From: JAKZVK01 sp965248255
GTDB taxonomy: Bacteria > Acidobacteriota > Terriglobia > Bryobacterales > UBA6623
Direction: 5' to 3'
NCBI GenBank assembly: GCA_965248255.1
Contig: CBDFIW010000002.1
Coordinates: 1,054,001 to 1,118,000, forward strand
Length of the DNA: 64,000 nt
The notes under the pieces are model-generated. The model had not been told where the DNA came from and did not search any database. It was given only the letters and a program-made list of their open reading frames with translations. The first letter of the stretch is position 1, and every line of letters begins with the position of its first letter. The translations under genes were made by a program, and so were the position numbers. Positions 54,157 to 62,736 of this stretch are shown here, one piece after another.

Positions 54157-54259
54157 CTACCCCGCCAAGTAGGCCTTGAGCAGCGATCGGAACACCTTCC
54201 CGTGATTAGGCACGTTCAGATGGAGCAGTTCCTCCACAATCACCCGCTTCCTGGCCTCC
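54157..54259 (-). pseudogene. C-terminal scrap of a YgjP/DUF45-like metallopeptidase
   Basis: Read on the minus strand from the G run down to a TAG at 54157-54159 the sequence is EARKRVIVEELLHLNVPNHG and then KVFRSLLKAYLAG. This matches the zinc-site region of YgjP-like (DUF45) peptidases, where HELAHL...NHG is normal; here the first histidine is already changed to E-E-L-L-H. The upstream part is missing, cut at the poly-G run. These peptidases are often encoded in type I restriction loci, in line with the HsdM fragment 2.4 kb away. Confidence 0.6.
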
Positions 54260-54275
54260 GGGGGGGGGGGGGGGG
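54260..54275. repeat. Homopolymer of 16 G
   Basis: Uninterrupted G run at the broken end of the YgjP-like scrap. Compare the 32-C run at 30550-30581. Confidence 0.9.
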
Positions 54276-55141
54276 TTGCTTATGCCACCCTTGCAGGCCA
54301 GCTCTGGGTTGCAATCGAAACGTGGGTGTGCCTACACTTTGGGCCGAAGGCGTTCTGATGGCCCGTCAGTGCCTGCGTTGCGGTCGGCTCAACCCTGATT
54401 CGGCTGAGACAGATATGCGATTCTGGCTATTCGTTTCCGGCCAGGCGTGCCCCTTTTCATCAACCGCCTTTCGATATCCTCCGAGACAATTTTCGGCACA
54501 GCTAGTGATATGGAAGGAGTGCAAAAGCGATGACTGAAAGCGACGAACCTTATGCCCAGTCTGCTGAGGTTGAAACAGATGAGTTGGGGAAGGCGAGAGA
54601 GATACTTCTTCAGATTCTCCGCCAACAGGACGGATGCGTAAGTAGTCGATCCCTACGAAGACACTTTGAGGCGAAAGGCATTCTCAACGTTACCGAGCTC
54701 TTTGCAAAATTGAAGTTCTACGAGCCAGATGGCAGCAATGTCAACGAGACTCGCTACTATCACCGTGGAAGAAGCTTCTACTCCGAGGAAGCCTTTCGTG
54801 AGCTTGAGGAAAGAACTAGAGCTGCGGCCGACGCCGAAGCAGAAGCCGACGCTGCCGCTCCAGCTGTCAAGCCAATCGCACCCACCCGTGATTATCGTCA
54901 GGATGAGGCGCGACTGGTCACATACGTAAAAGATACATTGGATAATCTATATGCGACAGAATTTGGCCCCGAGTGTGAATATGTTTTCGACGTTCATAAC
55001 GATCGTGCAGGTAGCGGGTACGAAAACATTGATCTCATTGCAGTGCACTGGCGTTCCGACGAAATAATTGAATTGGCGACTGTAGAGGTTAAGCTTGACT
55101 TTCATGTTAGGCTCGTCCAACAGGCCGGTAATTATATTCGA

Positions 55142-56170
55142 AATGGGGTATTTACTTGACTCAGGTAGCCCCAAGATGTAGTATGCGGTGCGATGGAGGA
55201 CTATCCGCGGAACTTGGCTGAGTTCGAGGCCCGCTTTGCGACGGAGGAGGCTTGTCGGGATTATCTGTTCCAGCTGCGCTGGCCGGAAGGATTCCGCTGT
55301 CCGCGCTGCGGACACGGCGCGGCTTGGCCGGTCCGGCAAGGGCTGTGGGAGTGCTCGGGCTGCGGTCGGCAGACCTCGGTCACCGCTGGCACGGTGTTCC
55401 AGGACACTCGTCAGCCCCTGCGGCTGTGGTTGCGAGCCATCTGGTGGGTGACCAGTCAGAAAAACGGAGTGAGTGCCCTGGGGCTGCAGCGGGTCTTGGG
55501 GCTGGGCAGCTACAAGACGGCCTGGAGCTGGCTGCACAAGTTGCGCCGCGCCATGGTGCGCCCCGGTCGCGACCGCCTCAGCGGCCGTGTGGAGGTGGAC
55601 GAGACGTACTGGGGCAGCCCAGAAGAGGGCGTGCGCGGTCGCCAGACCTATACCAAATCGTTGATTGCCATCGCCGCCCAGGAGGACGGCAGGGGAACGG
55701 GACGGCTTCGGATGCGCAGAGTCCGGGATGCGAGCGCAGAAAGCTTGATGCCCTTTGCCGAAGAAGCGATTGAACGGGGCAGCACGGTTCATACCGACGG
55801 CTGGCTGGGCTATGAGCCGCTACAGAAGCGCGGCTACCGGCACGAAGTAACGTTCCTCGATGAGGGGCCGGAGTCGGCCTCGAAGCTGCTGCCCCGAGTG
55901 CACCGCGTGGCGTCGCTTTTGAAGCGTTGGCTGCTGGGGACGCATCAGGGGGCCGTCAACCCCGAGCATCTGGACTACTACCTGGACGAGTTTACCTTCC
56001 GCTTTAATCGACGCAACTCTCGCAGCCGAGGGAAGCTCTTCTATCGACTTGTGCAACAGGCGGTCGCCATCGACCCCGTGCCATACAAGTCCATCATCGG
56101 CGGCACTGAAAATGCTGCTTCTGTCGACCACAAGATGTAGGGGTCACCTGAGTCAAGTAAATACCCCAGT
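55142..56170 (+). mobile_element. IS1595-family insertion sequence with 8-bp target duplication
   Basis: The inverted repeats are long: AATGGGGTATTTACTTGACT at the left and, read inward, ACTGGGGTATTTACTTGACT at the right, continuing as CAGGT. The 8-bp target duplication ATATTCGA lies at 55134-55141 and 56171-56178. Length is 1029 bp. Eight-base duplications are typical of this family. Confidence 0.92.
55193..56140 (+). CDS. IS1595-family transposase
   Basis: 315 residues. An N-terminal zinc ribbon has two cysteine pairs (CPRCGHGAAWPVRQGLWEC then SGC). The ISXO2-like DDE/N core contains VEVDETYWGSPEEG, HTDGWLGYEPL and the late segment HQGAVNPEHLDYYLDEFTFR followed by FNRRNSRSRG. No stops; the element is likely complete. 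The start is the ATG at 55193, 51 bp from the left end. Confidence 0.92.
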   Translation: MEDYPRNLAEFEARFATEEACRDYLFQLRWPEGFRCPRCGHGAAWPVRQGLWECSGCGRQTSVTAGTVFQDTRQPLRLWLRAIWWVTSQKNGVSALGLQRVLGLGSYKTAWSWLHKLRRAMVRPGRDRLSGRVEVDETYWGSPEEGVRGRQTYTKSLIAIAAQEDGRGTGRLRMRRVRDASAESLMPFAEEAIERGSTVHTDGWLGYEPLQKRGYRHEVTFLDEGPESASKLLPRVHRVASLLKRWLLGTHQGAVNPEHLDYYLDEFTFRFNRRNSRSRGKLFYRLVQQAVAIDPVPYKSIIGGTENAASVDHKM

Positions 56171-56477
56171 ATATTCGATTGTCAGATCGTGTTGGATAGC
56201 GGTGCCTGTGCATGCTCAACTCATTGACGCGGCGGCGGAACTACGGGAGCTAGATCCCCTTCTGTTCGAACATCTTGTCGAGGTTGGGTTGGGAATACTG
56301 GCTTGCCGCCGGGGTCGGGGAGGAAGTTTTGAGATTGCTCCAATTCATTGGCCGCGCTTGCTGAAGCCGGATGGGACTGAGAAAGCTGCATTTATCGAGC
56401 GGCACCGAAGGATCTTCGAGGATGCTTGCATAGTGGCGCCACGGGAGGCGCAAAGGTACCCTAAGATTCACCAATGA

Positions 56478-56549
56478 TTTGAGCGGCACCCTATTAGCAG
56501 TACTAGCAGAATTAGGCACACTATCAGGAAAACCGTTCGCACCCGCAGA
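56478..56549. other. Short intergenic gap
   Basis: 72 bp between two disrupted genes facing each other. Nothing recognised. Confidence 0.3.
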
Positions 56550-57107
56550 CTAATAACGCGGCGGGCCCGCACTCTGGCCCTGGCCCTCGGCAAACTTCCG
56601 TAGCAGGTACTCGCAAGGCCGGGCCAGGATGTCCGGCTCTACATCATCGAGGCGCAGGCGGTAGTCCGGCTTGCTGAGAACCTGGACTAGGGCCGCCAAC
56701 CGGCCATCATCAATGATCCGTTGCCCGGCAGCCGTGGCGTTGAAGTCGGTGATGTCAATGACGCCGGAGAGCTGGGGATTCTGCCGGGCCACGGCCCGGA
56801 CAGCATCGGTGAGGTACTGACCCAGGCCGGTTGTCTTGCGGGCCACCTTGGGCCAGCGGGCAACCTCGGGGACGTAAAGCCGGACGAGCTTATGGTCCTG
56901 CTCCACCAGCTTGGCGGCGGTGTCTCTGTCGCCGAACTCGTGGGCCAGGTAGCCGACCTCATCCTCAAACACGTCCGACAGACGCTTGAGGAATATCACG
57001 GGCAGGATGTAGTCCTTGAACTTGGGCGCATCCAACGGCCCCCGAATCGAGCAGGCCGCATCCCACAGCCAGCCCTCCAGAGTTGAGACAGTCAATCCGG
57101 TCATCAT
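56550..57107 (-). pseudogene. hsdM: Truncated type I restriction methyltransferase HsdM (N-terminal domain)
   Basis: 185 residues matching the HsdM N-terminal helical domain: LEGWLWDAACSIRGPLDAPK, then FKDYILPVIFLKRLSDVFED, GVIDITDFNATAAGQRIIDD and the end ILARPCEYLLRKFAEGQGQS. Normally GQSAGEFYTP follows at once and leads into the SAM-binding methylase domain; here the frame changes to AGPPRY and stops. All catalytic motifs are absent. No hsdR or hsdS is present on either side. A remnant of a lost restriction system. Confidence 0.88.
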
Positions 57108-57779
57108 GCCACCCGTCTGAGATTATGCCACCCTGGAGGCCAGCGAATGGGCACGGCACGCCGGATAACAGGGACCGACAGCAGGGCTAGAATAACACCC
57201 TGGCCAGCGTGAGCAGAGAAGGTCAGACCATCCGAAGAATAAGGGCGGCAGTCCAGAATGCCAGTCTCCGCGAGCCGTTCAGCCCCGCAGCAAGTGAACC
57301 GAGCCATCGGGATCGCCTTTGCCGGAGTGTTCCTGCCAAAACACCGGATCGGCAACCCTGGCCAACACGGACGACGGAGTTTGAGGGATCTTGGTTCAAC
57401 CCTGCGCCGTTACAGCGGATTTGGGAATCTGTGGGCGAACGGATGCCTCAAAGTGGAGGCCCTCGTAGGGCCTGTCCACGCTAGAATGTTGGGCGCAAAG
57501 CTTCACCGTCGCATAGATACTGAGAAACGATTTCGCATTGAGGAATCAGCCGTCGGAGCGGCTGGAACCCGGCTGCCAACCGAACCCAAATCGAGTCCCA
57601 TCAGAGGGCTACCGAGACTCTGGACCGATTCCGAGTGACATCGGTTGTTCCCAACACCTATCCGCAGTCGGTTGCCGAGTGCTCCAGGGCGTGGGATGAT
57701 AGCGGCTCAAGAAGCCGCCACATGCGGACCGGCAGCATCGTCAGCCAACTTAACGGCGGAAGCCTGGGAGCTACTCACC
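57108..57779. other. Non-coding region
   Basis: 672 bp with no gene that I recognise. Frames on either strand have weak third-position GC. A phrase TATGCCACCCTGGAGGCCAG near 57123 resembles TATGCCACCCTTGCAGGCCA near 54285, next to the other restriction-type scrap, which suggests a short shared repeat. Confidence 0.4.
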
Positions 57780-58142
57780 TTGATCAAATTCGTCATGTCT
57801 TTATGTCGTCATCCGGACATGACTCGCGAGCAGTTTCAGGACTATTGGCTCAACAACCATGGCCCCTTCTTTCAGAAGCACGCTGGCGACATGCGGGCGA
57901 AGAAGTATGTGCAGTCCCACACCATAAACACGCCGCTCAACAAGGAACTCAGAGTATCAAGAGGGATGCTTCCCGAATATGATGGCGTGGCAGAAGTGTG
58001 GTTTGAATCAGAAGAAGACATGATCGAGGCGATGAGTTCACCTGAGGGGCAGAAGCTGAGTGTCGCACTCCTCGAGGATGAGGGGAACTTCGTAGATCAC
58101 TCCAAGTCCTCCGCTTTCCTTGTTAGAGAGCATGAACTATAG
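57780..58142 (+). CDS. EthD-domain protein
   Basis: 120 residues from a TTG at 57780 with GGGAG nine bases upstream; similarity begins right there (LIKFVMSLCRHPDMTREQFQ then DYWLNNHGPFFQKHAGDMRA). The pattern is the dimeric alpha-beta-barrel EthD family. Its members include monooxygenase- or dioxygenase-like proteins of unknown substrate. The later GVAEVWFESEEDMIEAMSSP and FVDHSKSSAFLVREHEL are typical for the family. An ATG-led frame to 57645 adds 45 unconserved residues and is unlikely. Confidence 0.82.
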   Translation: MIKFVMSLCRHPDMTREQFQDYWLNNHGPFFQKHAGDMRAKKYVQSHTINTPLNKELRVSRGMLPEYDGVAEVWFESEEDMIEAMSSPEGQKLSVALLEDEGNFVDHSKSSAFLVREHEL

Positions 58143-58540
58143 GGGGCTAGCAGGCCGTGTCGAAAGGGTCGTTTCTGGCAAGGGGGTGGCATGTCCGGCA
58201 ATTGGGTGATGGCTGGCGGCGAATCCGATGTGGCCGACGGAATCGAAGCATGAGCGGCTTATCGAGCGCATGCGGGTGTTCTGAGAGCACCCCAAGCGGG
58301 AACCCCGTACCGGGCCAGTACAAGGAAAAAGAGCTGGGGCCGGTCGGGATGCGAAATCATGCTCCAGTGGAGCAAGTCGAGCGGTATCACACAAAGCAAA
58401 ACTACAACTATCCGGCGTCAGAACGCGCTCGGCACCGTCGGGAACCCGCGTAGGACGGCGCCACGGCTGAAGAAAATCTGTCTGATGGACGGATCGGTTG
58501 TTCTCACCACGTATCTGAATCGCGCTAGAATCGGCGTGTC
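58143..58540. other. Non-coding region upstream of the first kinase remnant
   Basis: 398 bp. No gene recognised. A 16-mer GACGGATCGGTTGTTC at 58488-58503 and a TAGAAT hexamer at 58526-58531 recur in the same order before the second kinase remnant (60007-60022 and TACAAT at 60044-60049), so this may be a conserved promoter. Confidence 0.45.
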
Positions 58541-58711
58541 GTGATCGGCTCCACCATCTCGCATTACCGCATCACGGAGAAGCTTGGTGAGGGTGGGATG
58601 GGCCTTCCGGTCCGTGACGTGAGCCGTACGTTCGACCTCACCAACGAGCAGCCCCGTCTGTTGTCCTATGTGATCGCTCGCCAGCGGTCACGCTTAAAAG
58701 GATCGGCGTGA
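58541..58711 (+). pseudogene. Leader remnant of a serine/threonine protein kinase, first copy
   Basis: The frame starts VIGSTISHYRITEKLGEGGM, which is the glycine-rich start of acidobacterial Ser/Thr kinases, then departs from the family after GMG and continues as LPVRDVSRTFDLTNEQPRLL for 35 unrelated residues. The catalytic core is missing. The stop overlaps the GTG start of the next gene (GTGA), so the scrap may now serve as a leader peptide. Confidence 0.6.
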
Positions 58712-59544
58712 AGCGACTCGCCAGAGAACTCGAAGCCGTGGCTCCCTCCTGCCTACGGGTCGCGTTTGCGACGTCTCAGGTCGTAACATCGCTGATGCTT
58801 TTGCTTCTCGAGTGTGCAGCGAACCTCAGCGCGGCCCCTGCCGAGGCTACACCGCAGCGGCCAACTTTCTCCAACGACAATTCGACCACAGCCCCCGGGG
58901 CGGTCGAAGTCCAGCTTGGAGGGGCCGGCAACGGAGAGTTCTTCGGGCTGCCGACGGTTTTCAAGTTCACACCCGACGCACCGCAAAGCGTCATGAGCGG
59001 TATGGAATTCAGTGTGGGCTTCGACTCCATCTCGAGCGTGGAAATCGGGAGCAACCGTGACACGCGCTTCGGCGACCGAATCGGCTTCGCTATCCGCCGA
59101 GCTCTCTACAAGAGTGGCGGATTTTCCTTCGGCGTAGCCCCCCAAGCAGTCTTGTTCCTGCGCGATGAAGCGGGCGCGCGTTTGGGCGCGTCCGCAATCG
59201 CCGTGTATAGCTTCGGGCCTAACAGCCTGGTCACCAACGTGGTTTGGTCCGCGGCGACAGACGCATCAGAGAACAATCCGTCGCGGCAGACCAGCGTGAT
59301 CGCAGGTTACTCACGGACACTCGGCTCAGGACCGCGTTCAAGCCGTGCCGCGGCTTTCGCCGAATACCTGCAGGAATTCCCAACTGGCCAGCCCTCCCGA
59401 GTTTCCCTCTTGCAAGGGATCAGCTACCGCTTGCGTGCCGACCTAGTTCTCGACTTTGCAGCGGAACAAAATGGACTGGCGGCGACCCCATTTGATCTTG
59501 TCTTCGCCACCGGACTGACCTATAACCTCGGTCGGCTCTTCTGA
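58708..59544 (+). CDS. Secreted, probably outer-membrane beta-barrel-like protein
   Basis: 278 residues from a GTG. A hydrophobic stretch at about residues 22-40 (SQVVTSLMLLLLECAANLSA) is a likely signal peptide. The rest is rich in alternating beta strands: VEVQLGGAGNGEFFGLPTVF, SVGFDSISSVEIGSNRDTRF and ATGLTYNLGRLF at the C-terminus, which ends in phenylalanine like many outer-membrane barrels. The shape resembles the MetA-type phenol-degradation meta-pathway barrel family. Its start overlaps the kinase leader remnant by four bases. Function unknown. Confidence 0.55.
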   Translation: MKRLARELEAVAPSCLRVAFATSQVVTSLMLLLLECAANLSAAPAEATPQRPTFSNDNSTTAPGAVEVQLGGAGNGEFFGLPTVFKFTPDAPQSVMSGMEFSVGFDSISSVEIGSNRDTRFGDRIGFAIRRALYKSGGFSFGVAPQAVLFLRDEAGARLGASAIAVYSFGPNSLVTNVVWSAATDASENNPSRQTSVIAGYSRTLGSGPRSSRAAAFAEYLQEFPTGQPSRVSLLQGISYRLRADLVLDFAAEQNGLAATPFDLVFATGLTYNLGRLF

Positions 59545-59595
59545 AGCCTTTTGGGGTCTAATGATCGAGGCCTGCAAGCAGAACCAGTCCGGCAT
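59545..59595. other. Short intergenic gap
   Basis: 51 bp. Nothing recognised. Confidence 0.3.
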
Positions 59596-59793
59596 CTACA
59601 GGCGATCTCGTGGGCATGGGTTTGTTCCCAGCAGATCGTCGCGCCAGCGATACAATACCGCCCGCGCTACGTCGAACTCGCGACTCAACCTCATGATGCT
59701 CTCCCGGTTAAGCATGCGGCGCACTGCTTCTTCCTTGAACCTCGCCTCAAACGAGCGCTGCTTCCTTCTCCCCATGGGGAACTCCTTTTCCAT
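59596..59793 (-). pseudogene. IS3/IS66-type transposase OrfA fragment
   Basis: About 60 residues starting MGRRKQRSFEARFKEEAVRR and carrying a helix-turn-helix (IMRLSREFDVARAVLYRWRD). This is the beginning of a Transposase_8-type OrfA. The frame then runs into unrelated sequence and no OrfB follows, so only a scrap remains. Confidence 0.7.
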
Positions 59794-60071
59794 TCGCTGA
59801 ATTCTGTCCCACTTTAGCTTGTCTCACTTCAGGGGTTCACTCCACTAAGTCCCACGAAACGAACGGCATAGAGCCCTTCCGAGCGATAACTGTCTGGATA
59901 TCGGGCTCGCACTACCTTTCGCCGGGCTGAGGCGCTCAGAGTACCGTCGGAGGGGTCGAAAACCACCCCAACTCAACGGCCTGGCGGTGCTACCATCGGA
60001 TAGCTCGACGGATCGGTTGTTCGCGACAGGTATCGTGCGGCGGTACAATCTCACCAAACTCGGAGCGGCCC
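59794..60071. other. Non-coding region upstream of the second kinase remnant
   Basis: 278 bp. It holds the repeated 16-mer at 60007-60022 and a TACAAT hexamer at 60044-60049, spaced as before the first kinase remnant. No gene. Confidence 0.45.
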
Positions 60072-60186
60072 ATGGTCGGCCAAACTATCTCCCCCTACCG
60101 CATCACCGCGAAGCATCGGTGAAGGCGGGATGGGTGTCGTCTATAAGGCCGAGGAACTGAAGGTTGGAACGGCCCGTCGCAGGTGA
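60072..60186 (+). pseudogene. Leader remnant of a serine/threonine protein kinase, second copy
   Basis: From the ATG the frame reads MVGQTISPYRITAK. One extra C at 60114 shifts the frame, and the next frame continues GEGGMGVVYKAEELKVGTAR to a TGA at 60184-60186. This is the ATP-binding loop and the VYKA lysine strand of a kinase. The rest of the kinase domain is absent. It ends 35 bp before the cyclase gene. Confidence 0.65.
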
Positions 60187-60220
60187 GAGATAGCATCATG
60201 TCTGTGGAACGGCAGAACGT

Positions 60221-62642
60221 ATGCCCGAAGCCAAGCGCAAACTCGCGGCGATCTTGAGCGCCGATGTCGCCGGTTACAGCCGGCTGATGGGAGCGGACGA
60301 AGAGGCGACAGTCTCCATGCTCAACGACTGCCGAGCGATATTCAAGACCAGGATCGCAGAACACCATGGCCGCCTCGTGGACACGGCTGGTGATAGCGTG
60401 CTCGCGGAGTTTCCCAGTGTGGTGGAGGCGGTGCGGACGGCCGTTGAGGTGCAGGACGCCTTGGCACGGCGGAACGAAGTTCTGCCCGAGAACCGACGGA
60501 TGCTGTTCCGCATCGGGGTCAACCTCGACGACGTGATCGAACAGGCCGACGGCTCGATCTACGGTGGCGGAGTGAATGTGGCGACGCGGCTGGAAGCCCT
60601 GGCAGAACCCGGCGGCATTTGTGTGTCGGCTTCCGCGTTCGAGCGGGTCAAGGGCAAGCTCGACAAAGGGTTCGAGCCGATGGGGACACACGAGGTAAAG
60701 AACATCGCAGAGCCGGTCCAGGTCTTTCGCGTTACGCCGGGTGATGATAAGACGCAGTCTGCCGGTGTCAGGGGCGCTAACGAGCCGACTCACAAAGCGC
60801 CCCTGAAACGGGCCCCAGCCCGGCAGACGTCCCCCGCCGTTCTAGGGCTCGCCGCAGCGGCACTAGTCGCGGTGGCTGCCGTCGGCTGGTGGCTGGCGCG
60901 ATCAACCCAGGAACCACCACCCCGGTACAAGCTGACCGAACTCACAAAGGATGCCGGCCTGACGACGAACCCGACACTGTCTCCTGATGGAACGTTTGTC
61001 GCCTACGCCTCCGACCGCGGTGGCAAGGGAAATCTTGACATCTGGACCCATCCCGTCAGCGGCGGCCAACCGATTCAACTGACAAGCGCCGAGGCCAACG
61101 ATTACCGGCCTTTCTACTCCGGAGATGGCAGCCAGATCGCCTTTCGCTCTGACCGAGATGGTGGCGGGATCTATTTGGTCTCCGCGACGGGCGGCGGCGC
61201 GCGACTACTGGCAAAAGGGGGCAATTTGCCCAGTTTCTCCCCCGACGGCCGGTGGGTGGCGTACAGCGTCGGACGTCTCGGTCAATCGTGCCACATTTAT
61301 GTCGCACCCGTTGCGGGAGGGGCATCAAGGCGGGTCGAGATCGACCTTCCTTGGTCTAGCGCGCCTGTCTGGTCACCTTCAGGAAAGGAACTGCTGTTTC
61401 TAGGAGCTGACAAAAACGTTGTCTATGCAGCTACGGACGCGAACCTGTGGGTTGCTCCGTTTGATGGCGGCAAAGCTATCAAAACGGGCCTCTTTGACGT
61501 GCTCGATTCTGCCGAGCTCGAGTATCCCGGCGAGACTTCTTTCAGCTATGCGTGGAGTCCCGACGGAAGCCATCTAGTGTATTAGTGCATCGTTTGGCGA
61601 CAGTGTCAACCTATGGCGGCTTCCCAAATCCCGTACGACCTGGCAGATCACCGGTGAGCCTCAACAACTGACGGGAGGGAGACGAGACGACCAGCCTTCG
61701 GTGTCGAGGGATGGACTCCTGGCGTACTCGCGGCAAACGGTAGACTTTGACATCTGGAGTGTGGAGATCGATGCCAATCGGGGAGAAAAGAGAGGTGAAC
61801 CAACGAGAGTGACTCAAGGTACTGCCTGGGATCAGTTCGCATCGGTCGATGCTGATGGGAGCACTCTCGTCTTCATGTCTGACAGGTCGGGAAACTAGGA
61901 TGTCTGGGTGAAAGACCTAAAAAGCGCGAAGGAGCCTCGACAATTGACCTTCACCCCAGAGCGCGAGTGGCGTGCGTTGATCTCCCCAGATGAGTCAACA
62001 GCAGCGTTCGCTCGCGGACCGTACGGAAAGGTTGAGGTTTATGTCCTGCCGGTGAGCGGAGGAGTCGAAAAGAAGGTCGTGGATGACGCAATTAGCATCT
62101 TCGGCTGGTCATCCGACAGCAAGAAGGTGCTCTACGCTAGCGGTGAGCCTGTTCGCCCTTCGGTGGTCAACATAGAAACCGGCCAGATCACGGACCTTCT
62201 TCCTCAGCCGGAATACCCGCTTCACAATTCCCAGTACTCGCCCGATGATCGCTGGCTCTCCTTCACGATGGTAGAGGGGCCTGAGGACGCGCCCATCTAC
62301 ATCGCACCGCTTCGCGAAGAGTCCGTCGCCGAGCAGAGCGAATGGATTCAGATAACGAAAGGTCCTCTGGCTGCTACGGGTGGTCGTAACTGGTGGTCCC
62401 CTGATGGTCAGATGCTTTATTTCCTGGCTGGTACTGAGGGATCTCGCCGCATCTGGGCGCAGCCACTTGACCCAGAGACGAAAGAACCCCGGGGGTCGCC
62501 CTTCGAGGCTCTGACGTTTCCGGGACCGCGTTTCCAGTTGTTCGTGCTCTCGGGGTACGGACTGGCCGCAGATAGGCTCTACCAAGCAGTGCAAGAAGCC
62601 AAAGGCAATATCTGGCTGGCCGAGCCCGTGGAGGGGGAGTAG
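60221..62642 (+). pseudogene. Class III adenylate/guanylate cyclase fused to a TolB-like propeller, damaged
   Basis: The cyclase domain is intact at residues 4-165: LAAILSADVAGYSRLMGADE, with the metal aspartates in SADVAGYS and TAGDSVLAEF, and GGGVNVATRLEALAEPGG. A single membrane helix follows (VLGLAAAALVAVAAVGWWLA), then propeller blades such as SPDGTFVAYASDRGGKGN. One extra T near 61580 stops the frame after VY at 61585; the next frame continues SASFGDSVNLWRLPKS. A TAG at 61896-61898 then interrupts DRSGN and DVWVKDL, where a tyrosine codon is expected. Corrected, the protein has about 805 residues. The first 454 residues, including the cyclase, may still be made. Confidence 0.8.
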
Positions 62643-62697
62643 CGCACGGTCTTCGTATCGCTAAGGTGGCCGTGGGACTCAAAGGCGGAATCTCACC

Positions 62698-62722
62698 CTT
62701 CAGGTGACCCCAAGATCTTGCG
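62698..62722. repeat. Possible solo remnant of an IS1595 end
   Basis: TCAGGTGACCCC followed by ATCTTG resembles the inner right end of the IS1595 element (TCAGGTGACCCC then ACATCTTG). It may be a scar. Weak evidence. Confidence 0.3.
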
Positions 62723-62736
62723 GCCACCTGAATGAA

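Larger units (their letters stand above)
54530..56477 (+). pseudogene. PD-(D/E)XK nuclease-like gene split by an IS1595 element
   Basis: The left part (54530-55141) encodes about 205 residues: a winged-helix-like N-terminal region (LLQILRQQDGCVSSRSLRRH), a linker rich in A and E, and a nuclease-like core YENIDLIAVHWRSDEIIELA then TVEVKLDF, with the D...E-x-K pattern. The right part (56171-56477) continues as WIAVPVHAQLIDAAAELREL and ends ...QRYPKIHQ. Removing the IS and one target copy gives NYIRLSDRV and then WIAVPV, except that one T is missing just before the tryptophan codon. So the gene is dead twice over. It could be a restriction-type or defence-related nuclease. Confidence 0.75.
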
